From an uncultured Bacteroidota bacterium (GTDB lineage: Bacteria > Bacteroidota > Bacteroidia > Flavobacteriales > Flavobacteriaceae): a stretch of 64,000 bases of DNA. The translations under genes were made by a program, and so were the position numbers. A model generated the notes under the pieces. The model had not been told where the DNA came from and did not search any database. It worked only from the letters and a program-made list of their open reading frames with translations. How positions within the stretch are numbered: the first letter of the stretch is position 1; each line of letters begins with the position of its first letter. Of this stretch, positions 16,817-24,887 are shown in pieces. The stretch covers positions 1 to 64,000 of the forward strand of contig CACASE010000008.1 in NCBI GenBank assembly GCA_902535165.1. Direction: 5' to 3'.

Positions 16817-17412
16817 ACTAAAATCCATATTGCTATAAAAACATAAAAAATAATTTTAAGATTTTTAACATATTTATGTTTGATTAAATTATTAACGAGT
16901 TTTGTATACATTGATGACAACAAAACTACCATCATAAAGATGATGTTTGCAATTAACCAAAATAAAATACCAAGAATTGAAAATTGAAGTTCATAAGACC
17001 AGCTGTTATGAAAAATATAATTTGGAAAAAATGCAATAAAAAAAATACTAACTTTTGGATTTAAAACATTCATCATTAAGCCTGTTACAAAATCAGATCT
17101 ATTTGTTTTTTTGTTTTCATTGATCTTCGAATTTTCATTATAAGTTGATATAGCTAGAAAAATAAAATACATAAAACCAAAAACCTTAATTAGCATAAAG
17201 AAGTTTTCATTTGAATTTATTAGAGCAGAGATACCAAACACTAATAAAATTGTATGAAAAAATAAACCTGTAGTTAAACCGAGAACAGTTTTGATTCCAG
17301 CAATCTTTCCATCTGTTGAACTCTTCAGAAAAACATAAATTATATCAGGTCCTGGGCTTAAGGTTAAAATCGATGCTGAAAATAAAAAAATTAAAAGAGT
17401 ATCTAATTGCAT
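16813..17412 (-). CDS. LysE/RhtB family exporter
   Basis: A 199-residue membrane protein with six predicted helices of the LysE translocator family. The N-terminus has the family motif LSPGPDIIYVFLKSSTDGKIAGIKTVLG, and the middle has GLMMNVLNPKVSIFFIAFFPNY with the conserved NPK. Members export amino acids or related small molecules; the substrate cannot be told here. The gene converges on hemJ with a 4-base overlap and diverges from the DUF3050 gene across 57 bases. Confidence 0.92.
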   Translation of the reverse strand: MQLDTLLIFLFSASILTLSPGPDIIYVFLKSSTDGKIAGIKTVLGLTTGLFFHTILLVFGISALINSNENFFMLIKVFGFMYFIFLAISTYNENSKINENKKTNRSDFVTGLMMNVLNPKVSIFFIAFFPNYIFHNSWSYELQFSILGILFWLIANIIFMMVVLLSSMYTKLVNNLIKHKYVKNLKIIFYVFIAIWILV

Positions 17413-17451
17413 AATTTTTGATTTAAACTATGAATAATTTCTGTTATTATA

Positions 17452-17459
17452 TAATTTTG
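17452..17459 (+). promoter_or_regulatory. -7 element before the DUF3050 gene
   Basis: TAATTTTG fits TAnnTTTG exactly and ends 10 bases before the start codon at 17470, so transcription would begin a few bases from the ATG. No clear TTTG is at the -33 position. Confidence 0.5.
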
Positions 17460-17469
17460 CAAGCCTGAA

Positions 17470-18231
17470 ATGAAGAATATAGATACCCTTTTAAATAATA
17501 TATCGGAAACCAGAAATGAACTTCTTAATCATTCGATATACTCAAAACTAAAGTCAGAAGATGCGATAGCTAAATTCATGGAAACTCATGTTTTTGCAGT
17601 ATGGGATTTTATGTCACTTGTAAAAGCACTTCAAATTGATTTGACAAGTGTTGAATTGCCATGGACACCAACAAAAGACAACATTTCAAGAAGGTTGATA
17701 AATGAGATAGTTTTAGGTGAAGAAAGCGATATTGATCAGCAGGAAAATCCAACAAGTCACTATGAGCTGTATTTAGAAGCCATGGAAACTATTGGAGCTA
17801 ATACAGAAAAAATAAAAAAATTTGTTTCAAATGTCATTGATTGTAACAATTATAAATTGGCAGTCTCCAAATCAGAAATACCAAATGCTGCAGTGGATTT
17901 TATGAATTTTACATTTGATATTATTGACACAAAAAAAACTCATATAATTGCCAGTGTATTTACATTTGGAAGAGAGGATTTAATCCCAGATATGTTTATA
18001 AATATTGTTAAAACTCTAAATGAAAAACCGGGAAGCAAAACAAACGATTTACTTTATTATTTAGAAAGACATATTGAGATGGATGGAGACGAACATGGTC
18101 CTATGGCATTGAAAATGATTTCAGGATTATGTGGAAATGATCAAGAAAAGTGGAATGATGCTATTAAATATTCAAATGAGGCGCTAAAGCAAAGAATAAA
18201 GCTTTGGGACTATATCAGTAGTCAAATCTAG
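17470..18231 (+). CDS. DUF3050 domain protein, heme-oxygenase-like fold
   Basis: A 253-residue soluble protein of family DUF3050, which belongs to the heme-oxygenase-like helical fold. Possible metal or substrate ligands are in METHVFAVWDFM (about residues 38-49), VLGEESDID (about 80-88), and ERHIEMDGDEHGPMA (about 201-215), where E, H, D and H residues recur in the way seen in diiron heme-oxygenase-like oxygenases. No function has been shown for the family that can be stated here. It lies beside the heme operon but has its own promoter and converges on the sulfatase gene with a shared CTAG stop. Confidence 0.82.
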   Translation: MKNIDTLLNNISETRNELLNHSIYSKLKSEDAIAKFMETHVFAVWDFMSLVKALQIDLTSVELPWTPTKDNISRRLINEIVLGEESDIDQQENPTSHYELYLEAMETIGANTEKIKKFVSNVIDCNNYKLAVSKSEIPNAAVDFMNFTFDIIDTKKTHIIASVFTFGREDLIPDMFINIVKTLNEKPGSKTNDLLYYLERHIEMDGDEHGPMALKMISGLCGNDQEKWNDAIKYSNEALKQRIKLWDYISSQI

Positions 18232-19652
18232 AACTTCTCACTATTTCTGGATTCTAGTAAACTCTTTGGCGGATTAAAACTATTGATGTGATTTTGGGCT
18301 ATTAGTTTTATTTCTTCAACTTTTTCAGGATATTTTTCAGCAATATTGTGTTTTTCAGATGGATCCTCATCTAAATTAAATAGTAAGGGAGTATCTAAAA
18401 CAATTTTTTCATTACTCCCAGTTGGATAATTATATGCACCTTTAATTATAAAATGTGCTTTGTATTTTCCATATCTAATTGCATAAACTTCTCTTTCTCT
18501 ATAGAATATTATTTTATCTCTTTCGCTGGGTGAATGATTTAGTAAAGTCTGTTTAATGCTTACACCATCAATAACTCTATCAGAAATACTCTCAGAATTA
18601 GTAAAATCAACTATTGTTGGTAGTAGATCCATCGTAGAGCCAATTTGATCAATCACACCTGGTTTTATATCAGCTCCCCAAAAAATTCCTGGAACTCTTT
18701 GACCACCTTCCCAGGTCATTCCCTTACCCTCTCTTAATAAACCAGCAGAACCACCATGGGTTTTAAAAGGTAGCCATGGTCCATTATCAGAGCTAAACAC
18801 AACAATTGTGTTTTTATCGAGGTTGATTTTCCTTAGCTCATTCATAATAATACCTACACCATGATCAATTTCTTCAATAACATCACCATAAAGACCTGCT
18901 TTACTCTTACCTATAAAATCATCAGACGCATAAATTGGAATATGTGGCATACTATGCGATAAATAAATAAAGAATTTATCATCCTTCATCTCTTTAATTT
19001 TTTCAACAACCTTCTCTGAGAATCTTTTTGTTATAGTAGTTTGATCTACAGGTCTTTCAATTATATCATTATTTTCAATCAAAGGCACATTGTAATTGTT
19101 AGAGTTAATTGGATTTTCTTTATACTGTGGCCAATAATTATTACCAGGACAGCAACTAACTCCATTAATTGCATTCATATCATTTGAATATGGAATCCCA
19201 TAATAGTAATCAAATCCATTATTTAGGGGTAAATATTTTTGTTTGTGACCTAAATGCCATTTTCCAACTGCAGCTGTTTTATAATTTTGTTCTTTTAGCT
19301 TTTCAGCAATAGTAATTTCAGATTCAGGAATTCCATAATCAGAATTTTCATAGAGAACTCTATATTTTTCACCTATCATACCATTTCTGATTGGCAACCT
19401 TCCTGTCATTAGTGCTGCTCTGCTTGGTGTACAAACACTTGACGCAGAATAAAACTGAGTCCATTTTTGACCCTCATACGACATCATATCAAGGTTTGGT
19501 GTTTTTATAGTAGGATGACCATACGAGCCAACATCACCATAACCCATGTCATCAACATATATAATTATAAAATTATAGTCTTTAATATTTTGATTATCAC
19601 AACTAATAAATATTAAAAATGAAATAAAAAGAGTAAAAAATATATTTCTCAT
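18228..19652 (-). CDS. Sulfatase family lipoprotein
   Basis: A 474-residue type I sulfatase. The signal peptide ends in a lipobox (FIFISC, Cys18). The signature SSVCTPSRAALMTGR has Cys74, which is converted to formylglycine by an anaerobic sulfatase-maturating enzyme not seen here. Metal ligands include Asp34-Asp35 in YVDDMGYGD and the SSDNGPW block; KWHLGH is also typical. Marine flavobacteria use such enzymes to desulfate algal polysaccharides, but no glycoside hydrolase or SusCD pair is nearby, so the substrate is open. It is divergent from the M28 peptidase gene. Confidence 0.94.
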   Translation of the reverse strand: MRNIFFTLFISFLIFISCDNQNIKDYNFIIIYVDDMGYGDVGSYGHPTIKTPNLDMMSYEGQKWTQFYSASSVCTPSRAALMTGRLPIRNGMIGEKYRVLYENSDYGIPESEITIAEKLKEQNYKTAAVGKWHLGHKQKYLPLNNGFDYYYGIPYSNDMNAINGVSCCPGNNYWPQYKENPINSNNYNVPLIENNDIIERPVDQTTITKRFSEKVVEKIKEMKDDKFFIYLSHSMPHIPIYASDDFIGKSKAGLYGDVIEEIDHGVGIIMNELRKINLDKNTIVVFSSDNGPWLPFKTHGGSAGLLREGKGMTWEGGQRVPGIFWGADIKPGVIDQIGSTMDLLPTIVDFTNSESISDRVIDGVSIKQTLLNHSPSERDKIIFYREREVYAIRYGKYKAHFIIKGAYNYPTGSNEKIVLDTPLLFNLDEDPSEKHNIAEKYPEKVEEIKLIAQNHINSFNPPKSLLESRNSEKF

Positions 19653-19730
19653 TTAATAAATATATGGAAATAGAATTTTATTATTCATTCAAATAATAAC
19701 TATATTAGTATCCGTTCTAAATCATATAAA

Positions 19731-21038
19731 ATGAAAATTTTTTTTATAATAATATTAGTAAGTTTATATACATTTAAAACTCACGGACAACTTCAAAATG
19801 CAAATAAGTTTGCAAAAACAATTACAGCTCAGGAGCTTAAAGATCATTTATATATATATGCTTCTGATGAATTTGAAGGAAGAAATACTGGTGCAGAAGG
19901 ACAAAAAAAAGCTGTTGAATATTTAAGGAATTTTTACATAGAAAACGAAATTGAGCCAGGTGATCTTGATGATAAAGATTACTTTCAAAAAATGAAACTA
20001 AACTTAAGGAGAGGAAATGAAGGTGAAGTTGATACTGAAAATGTTATTGCAATTATTAAAGGAACTGAAATTCCTGATGAATATCTAATTCTGACATCCC
20101 ACCTTGATCATGTAGGTTATGGAAGGACAGGATCTAGATCCAGAGAAGCTTACATAGGAGAAGTAAAAGAGAGAATTCATAATGGAGCTGATGATGATGG
20201 ATCAGGAACTGTTGCAATGCTTGAAATAGCCCAAGCTTTTAAACAAGCCAGTAAAAAAGGTAAGGGACCTAAAAGAAGTATTATTTTTTTACATGTAACT
20301 GGGGAGGAAAAGGGCCTATTGGGCTCTGCATATTATGCAGATAATCCGATATATCCACTTGAAAATACAGTCACAAATCTTAATTTAGATATGATTGGTA
20401 GAATTGATCCAACTAGAAAAGGTGATAAAAGAGAATATATTTATATCATTGGGTCTGATCATGACAGCCAAGATTTACATAACTTATCAGAGCAGACTAA
20501 CCAGGAGACAGTAAATATTGATTTAGACTATCGATACAATGCTAAAGATGATCCTAACAGATTTTATTATAGAAGTGACCATTATAATTTTGCAAAAAAT
20601 GGAATTCCTATTATTTTCTATTTTTCAGGAACACACCCAGATTATCATTTACCATCTGACACACCAGATAAAATTGAATATGACTTACTTGAACTTAGAA
20701 GCAAATTAGTTTTTTATACAGCATGGAATATTGCAAATAGAGATGAAAAAATAAAGGTTGATCCAAAGCCTGAAGCGAAAAAATTTGAAGTTGATAAAGA
20801 TAAATTAGATGGCTATGCTGGTAATTATGGTGCTGAGGGTATTCCTTTAAAAATTGGAGTATTTATTAGAGATAATAATCTTTTTATTGAGGTGATGAAT
20901 CAAGCTGTTCAGCTTGATGCTCTTGCAGATGATGTTTTCGGAAGTGAAGCTATGGGTCTTAAAATAACATTTGATATTGAAAATGGTACAATGGAATTTA
21001 AACAAGGGCCTTATAACATAAAACTAAATAAAGAGTAA
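19731..21038 (+). CDS. Secreted M28 family metallopeptidase
   Basis: A 435-residue exported zinc aminopeptidase. A signal peptide (MKIFFIIILVSLYTFKTHG) is followed by the M28 domain. Ligands for two zinc ions are visible in TSHLDHVG (His), GADDDGSGT (Asp), TGEEKG (catalytic Glu, Glu ligand), NLDMIG (Asp) and SGTHPDYH (His). DASDEFEGRNTGAEGQK-like text near the N-terminus (YIYASDEFEGRNTG) is typical of Bacteroidota members. A C-terminal extension of about 90 residues lacks recognised catalytic residues. It is followed by an intrinsic terminator. Confidence 0.93.
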   Translation: MKIFFIIILVSLYTFKTHGQLQNANKFAKTITAQELKDHLYIYASDEFEGRNTGAEGQKKAVEYLRNFYIENEIEPGDLDDKDYFQKMKLNLRRGNEGEVDTENVIAIIKGTEIPDEYLILTSHLDHVGYGRTGSRSREAYIGEVKERIHNGADDDGSGTVAMLEIAQAFKQASKKGKGPKRSIIFLHVTGEEKGLLGSAYYADNPIYPLENTVTNLNLDMIGRIDPTRKGDKREYIYIIGSDHDSQDLHNLSEQTNQETVNIDLDYRYNAKDDPNRFYYRSDHYNFAKNGIPIIFYFSGTHPDYHLPSDTPDKIEYDLLELRSKLVFYTAWNIANRDEKIKVDPKPEAKKFEVDKDKLDGYAGNYGAEGIPLKIGVFIRDNNLFIEVMNQAVQLDALADDVFGSEAMGLKITFDIENGTMEFKQGPYNIKLNKE

Positions 21039-21057
21039 TTATTCAAATAATAAATAA

Positions 21058-21082
21058 AAAAACCCATCAACTCTGGGTTTTT
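21058..21082. terminator. Intrinsic terminator between M28 peptidase and CPXCG gene
   Basis: Hairpin with arms AAAAACCCA (21058-21066) and TGGGTTTTT (21074-21082) and a 7-base loop; A and T runs on both sides make it usable in both directions. It is the only hairpin found between two convergent genes in the window. Confidence 0.8.
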
Positions 21083-21264
21083 CATTGTTCAATTGAAACT
21101 ACATCTGATTGAGTTATTGAATTAGCTGAAATTTTGAAACTAAAAGAAATAGGATTACAGCAAATTTCACAATCTTCAATGAACGATTGATTATCGACAG
21201 AGGAATCCACCAATTTTATTTGATTTTCCCAACAATACGGACACGTAAATAAAAACTCAATCAT
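21082..21264 (-). CDS. CPXCG motif cysteine-rich small protein
   Basis: A 60-residue protein of the CPXCG cysteine-rich family. The N-terminal knuckle CPYC (residues 8-11) replaces the canonical CPXCG by CPYCW, and a second cluster CEICC is at about 32-36, so four cysteines could bind one zinc ion. The function of the family is unknown. It sits between a terminator and tRNA-His, in the same direction as the tRNA. Confidence 0.85.
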   Translation of the reverse strand: MIEFLFTCPYCWENQIKLVDSSVDNQSFIEDCEICCNPISFSFKISANSITQSDVVSIEQ

Positions 21265-21274
21265 TTAAAGTTTG

Positions 21275-21349
21275 GGTGGAAGACCGGACTCGAACCGGCG
21301 ACCTCCTGAACCACAATCAGGCGTTCTAACCAACTGAACTACAACCACC
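21275..21349 (-). tRNA. tRNA-His (GTG)
   Basis: A full cloverleaf on the minus strand: extra G(-1) opposite C73, D-arm GTTC/GAAC, anticodon stem CCTGA/TCAGG with anticodon GTG, and T-arm with TTCGAGT. CCA is not encoded. In the acceptor stem, GTGGTTG against CTTCCAC leaves two adjacent T-T mismatches (positions 5:68 and 6:67). Confidence 0.93.
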
Positions 21350-21396
21350 ATTTTTGAGTCCGCTAATATAATATTTAAGATTTTAAAATAATAGAT

Positions 21397-22128
21397 TTAA
21401 ATTAAATCATTTAAAGAGTTTGTAGCAATAACTCTATTAGATGTAAAACCCTCAGCATGTTCAACACCAATTAATCTTCCTAGATCTGAAGATCTGTTAT
21501 AAATCATATCTAAAAAGTTTTTCTTACTAATCAATGTTTCAGGCTCTTTACTTGAGGGATCATAGAATTGTGATGAATAACATTTAATAGTATTCATCTT
21601 TTGTGTTTCATATCCACTAATATCAACTAAAAAATCAGGCGAACTGTTTTTCCACTGTATGTAGTGATATACATTTAGCGGCCTGTGTGGTTCTTGATTA
21701 ATTCCGTTGTAGTTTGTTTTAACTTTTTTTAGACCACTTAAAAAACATGAATCAGTGATTAGATTAGCGCCTTTAGGATGATCAATATGCCTATCATCTT
21801 TGGCATTACATAGAACAATTTTTGGTTTGTATTTTCTTATAATTTTAATAACCTCAATTTGATGGGACTCATCATTCTTAAAAAAACCATCTTTAAAGCC
21901 CAAATTTTCCCTGAAATTTATACCCATCACTTTAGCTGCATTAGCACTTTCTTCATCTCTTATTTCTGGTGTTCCTCTTGTACCTAGCTCGCCCCTTGTT
22001 AAATCAATGATACCAACTGATTTTCCTAATTTGACTTCTTTAACTATTGTGCCTCCGCAACCAAGCTCAACATCGTCAGGGTGTGCACCAAAAGCCAGTA
22101 TATCAATACTTCTATCCATTAATTTCAA
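21397..22128 (-). CDS. bshB1: Bacillithiol biosynthesis deacetylase BshB1
   Basis: A 243-residue zinc-dependent LmbE-type deacetylase producing glucosaminyl-malate, the second step of bacillithiol synthesis. The zinc site is in LAFGAHPDDVELGCGGT (His, Asp-Asp), with further ligand region DDRHIDHPKG. GELGTRGT and EHAEGF are BshB1-specific blocks. A second ATG at 22119 would give the shorter N-terminus MDRSIDILAF seen in relatives and is an alternative start. It overlaps the upstream trans-sulfuration gene by 8-17 bases. The other bsh genes are not in the window. Confidence 0.93.
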   Translation of the reverse strand: MKLMDRSIDILAFGAHPDDVELGCGGTIVKEVKLGKSVGIIDLTRGELGTRGTPEIRDEESANAAKVMGINFRENLGFKDGFFKNDESHQIEVIKIIRKYKPKIVLCNAKDDRHIDHPKGANLITDSCFLSGLKKVKTNYNGINQEPHRPLNVYHYIQWKNSSPDFLVDISGYETQKMNTIKCYSSQFYDPSSKEPETLISKKNFLDMIYNRSSDLGRLIGVEHAEGFTSNRVIATNSLNDLI

Positions 22129-23251
22129 GGGAGTTTGATAAATCTTTAATCAAATCATCAGCGTCCTCAATTCCAACCGATAATCTTAAAAGGTTTTTTG
22201 TTATCCCGATTTTATCTCTTTCAACAGGATCCATTTTTTTATGTGATGTTTGAATAGGCGATGTAATTGTTGACTCAACACCTGCTAGACTCATGGTGGG
22301 TTGAACAACCTTTAAACTTTTAACAAAATCATCAGAGTTCATATTGTCATTTAATTCAAAAGAAACCATCCCTCCAAATCCCCCGTTCATTTGGTCTTTG
22401 GCAATATTATGGTTTTCATGTTTTTCTAATCCAGGGTAATAAACTTTATTAATTAATTTATGACCACTTAAAAATAATGCAACTTTTAAAGCATTATCAT
22501 TTTGTTTTAACACTCTAACTGAAAGAGTTTTTATACTTCTCTCAAGTAACCAGGCTACATACTCACTAATATTGCTTCCAAAATTTAACCCCGATTTTTT
22601 GATTGATGAAATTAATTCATGTGAACCACAGACGGTTCCAGCTAATATATCGCTATGACCACCTAAATATTTAGTTGCACTGTGTATTACCAAATCTATA
22701 CCAAATTCAATAGGATTTTGGTTTACTGGACTAGCAAAAGTATTATCAATGATGGAAATTAAATTATTTTGTTTTGCAAACTCAGATATTGCTCTGATAT
22801 TGGTTATACTAAGTAATGGATTACTTGGAGATTCGATATAAATAATCTTTGTATTATCATTCAAATAAGATTCCAATTTTTCTTTATTGCTAACATCCAC
22901 ATAATCAAATGAAATATTAAATTTTTTAAATTCAGTATTGACCAGGTTAATTGTTCCTCCATATAAAGATTTTTGTAAAATGACATGGTCTCCTGTTTTC
23001 AGTAGAGAAAACATTGAAGAAGCGACGGCTGCAAGTCCAGAACCAAAAAGTACTGCATCTTCGGCATTCTCTAGCTCAGCAATTTTTTTACATACAGAAA
23101 GTTGATTTGGAGTATTGAAATAACGTGGATAAACATCACTTTTTAAATAGTCATATGTAATTGATGGATATATTGGAGTTATGTTACCAAAATACTTTTC
23201 ATCAGAAATTCCGCCTGAATGAATGCATTTTGTACCTAACTTTTTTGACAT
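22112..23251 (-). CDS. Trans-sulfuration PLP enzyme (cystathionine gamma-synthase/lyase family)
   Basis: A 379-residue pyridoxal-phosphate enzyme of the Cys/Met metabolism family. Seen: GSGLAAVASSMFSLLKTGDHVI, YIESPSNPLLSI, IDNTFASPVNQNP and the Schiff-base lysine in SATKYLGGHSDILAG. It could be cystathionine gamma-synthase, cystathionine gamma-lyase or O-acetylhomoserine sulfhydrylase; sequence alone does not decide. Overlap with bshB1, which makes a cysteine-containing thiol, suggests a link between cysteine supply and bacillithiol, by inference only. Confidence 0.9.
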   Translation of the reverse strand: MSKKLGTKCIHSGGISDEKYFGNITPIYPSITYDYLKSDVYPRYFNTPNQLSVCKKIAELENAEDAVLFGSGLAAVASSMFSLLKTGDHVILQKSLYGGTINLVNTEFKKFNISFDYVDVSNKEKLESYLNDNTKIIYIESPSNPLLSITNIRAISEFAKQNNLISIIDNTFASPVNQNPIEFGIDLVIHSATKYLGGHSDILAGTVCGSHELISSIKKSGLNFGSNISEYVAWLLERSIKTLSVRVLKQNDNALKVALFLSGHKLINKVYYPGLEKHENHNIAKDQMNGGFGGMVSFELNDNMNSDDFVKSLKVVQPTMSLAGVESTITSPIQTSHKKMDPVERDKIGITKNLLRLSVGIEDADDLIKDLSNSLEING

Positions 23252-23254
23252 ATT

Positions 23255-23806
23255 TTAACTTGATATCCAGTCAATTATAGACTGATCATCTGGCTTGGTT
23301 CTAGGTGAAACAACTCTGACAATATAACCGTTTTCATCAATCAAATACTTTTGAAAGTTCCATGACACGGATGAATCTAAAACACCATTTTCACTTTTTT
23401 TTGTGAGAAACTTATAAACTGGATGAATTGTAGACCCTTTCACTGAAATTTTACTCATCATTGGAAAACTTACTCCGTAATTTTCTTTGCAGAAGTTAGC
23501 AATTTTTTCATTTGAGCCAGGCTCTTGCCATAAAAAGTTGTTAGCTGGAAAACCAACTATAATGAAGTTTTTATTTTTAAACTGCTTGTAGAGTTTTTCT
23601 AAATTAGTGTATTGGTTAGTCAATCCGCATTTTGAAGCAGTGTTAACTACCATCACCTTTTTACCTTTAAGCGATTTAAAATCAAAGTCATTCCCATAAA
23701 TATCCTGTACATTAAAATTATGAATTGATTTAGGCACTTGATTGTTAGTTTGAGATAATATACAATTAAAAAAAAGAACCATTGATAAGCTTAAAACTAT
23801 TTTCAT
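23255..23806 (-). CDS. Glutathione peroxidase family protein, exported
   Basis: A 183-residue peroxidase with a signal peptide (cleavage near SQT, residue 20). The peroxidatic cysteine is Cys60 in VVNTASKCGLTNQY; VGFPANNFLWQEPGS supplies the glutamine and VSWNFQKYLID the tryptophan of the active-site triad. A cysteine rather than selenocysteine means thiol peroxidase activity, probably with a thioredoxin-like donor in the periplasm. It lies 3 bases from the trans-sulfuration gene in the same direction, so the thiol theme continues across the unit. Confidence 0.92.
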   Translation of the reverse strand: MKIVLSLSMVLFFNCILSQTNNQVPKSIHNFNVQDIYGNDFDFKSLKGKKVMVVNTASKCGLTNQYTNLEKLYKQFKNKNFIIVGFPANNFLWQEPGSNEKIANFCKENYGVSFPMMSKISVKGSTIHPVYKFLTKKSENGVLDSSVSWNFQKYLIDENGYIVRVVSPRTKPDDQSIIDWISS

Positions 23807-23815
23807 ATTAACATT

Positions 23816-24097
23816 TTAAATTATTTCAGCGGATAGATTAGCATCTATAAGCCTCTTCAGTCTAGGTTTTAAATCAAGAAGTGTACCAGACTTTACAGAA
23901 CATTTTCCTTTATAATGTACTATTAGGGTACATTGCTCAGCTTGTAAAGGAGTATGATCACAAACATTTATTAATGTTTCTATAACATGATCAAAAGTAT
24001 TAAAATCATCATTATACAAAATTATTTGATGCTCATCTCCCTTAGCTTCATCAACTGAAAAATCCTTTTTTTCTTTTTCTTTAACACTCATAACCAA
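23816..24097 (-). CDS. clpS: ATP-dependent Clp protease adaptor ClpS
   Basis: A 93-residue N-end-rule adaptor delivering substrates to ClpA-type ATPases. The core HQIILYNDDFNTFDHVIETLINVCDHT matches ClpS, including the NDD substrate-pocket residues and the later HYKGKCSV segment. The charged N-terminal tail of about 20 residues is the part that engages the ATPase. No clpA or clpP is in the window. Confidence 0.93.
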   Translation of the reverse strand: MVMSVKEKEKKDFSVDEAKGDEHQIILYNDDFNTFDHVIETLINVCDHTPLQAEQCTLIVHYKGKCSVKSGTLLDLKPRLKRLIDANLSAEII

Positions 24098-24132
24098 TTA
24101 GTTATGTGCTAATGTACAATTTTTAAAATAAG

Positions 24133-24885
24133 TTAAATTGAATTAATTATATCTGAAAAATCATTGGCATTCAATGATGCGCCTCCAATTAAACCACCAT
24201 CAACATCAGATTGGTTAAAAATATTTTTTGCAGAACTTGGCTTCACACTTCCACCATAAATTATTGATAAATTACTTGAAATAGATTCAGAAAATTTTTC
24301 TGTGAACTTTTGTCTTATAAATTTATGCATTTCTTGAGCTTGTTCTGGACTTGCAGTTAAACCAGTTCCTATTGCCCAAACTGGCTCATAAGCAATCACT
24401 AGATTCTTTGGGTCTATTTTTTCAAGTATAAATACAGTTTCGTTGAGTTGATTTTCTATTACTGAGAAATGTTTATTATTATTTCTTGCCTCGATTTCCT
24501 CTCCAATACAAAAAAATACCTCTAAATTATTCTCCAAGCAGATTTTTATTTTTTTTAACAGAACGTCATTACTTTCTCCAAAAATTGTCCTTCTTTCTGA
24601 ATGACCAATGATAACGCTATTTATTCCAATGCTTTTAAGCATTGTACATGAAACATCTCCAGTTAAAGCACCGTTAGTAAGGTGTGAGACGTTTTGTGAC
24701 AGCACCTTAATGTTTGATTTACTGCAAGTTAATACAGCATCTTTCAAAAATGGGAATGATGGTGATACATAAATGTTACAAGAAGAATTTTCAGAGTTTT
24801 TTTCAATTATTGAATTAATCAAAATATTTGATTCACTTTGATTATTATTCATTTTCCAATTACCAGCAACAATTTTTCTTCTCAT
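24133..24885 (-). CDS. tpiA: Triose-phosphate isomerase
   Basis: A 250-residue glycolytic enzyme interconverting dihydroxyacetone phosphate and glyceraldehyde-3-phosphate. Active-site residues are visible: Asn and Lys in GNWKMNN, His in IIGHSERRTIFGE, Glu in AYEPVWAIGTG, and the phosphate-binding IYGGSVKP and GGLIGGASL. Length is normal. It lies 2 bases after the ABC permease gene. Confidence 0.97.
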   Translation of the reverse strand: MRRKIVAGNWKMNNNQSESNILINSIIEKNSENSSCNIYVSPSFPFLKDAVLTCSKSNIKVLSQNVSHLTNGALTGDVSCTMLKSIGINSVIIGHSERRTIFGESNDVLLKKIKICLENNLEVFFCIGEEIEARNNNKHFSVIENQLNETVFILEKIDPKNLVIAYEPVWAIGTGLTASPEQAQEMHKFIRQKFTEKFSESISSNLSIIYGGSVKPSSAKNIFNQSDVDGGLIGGASLNANDFSDIINSI

Positions 24886-24887
24886 AA

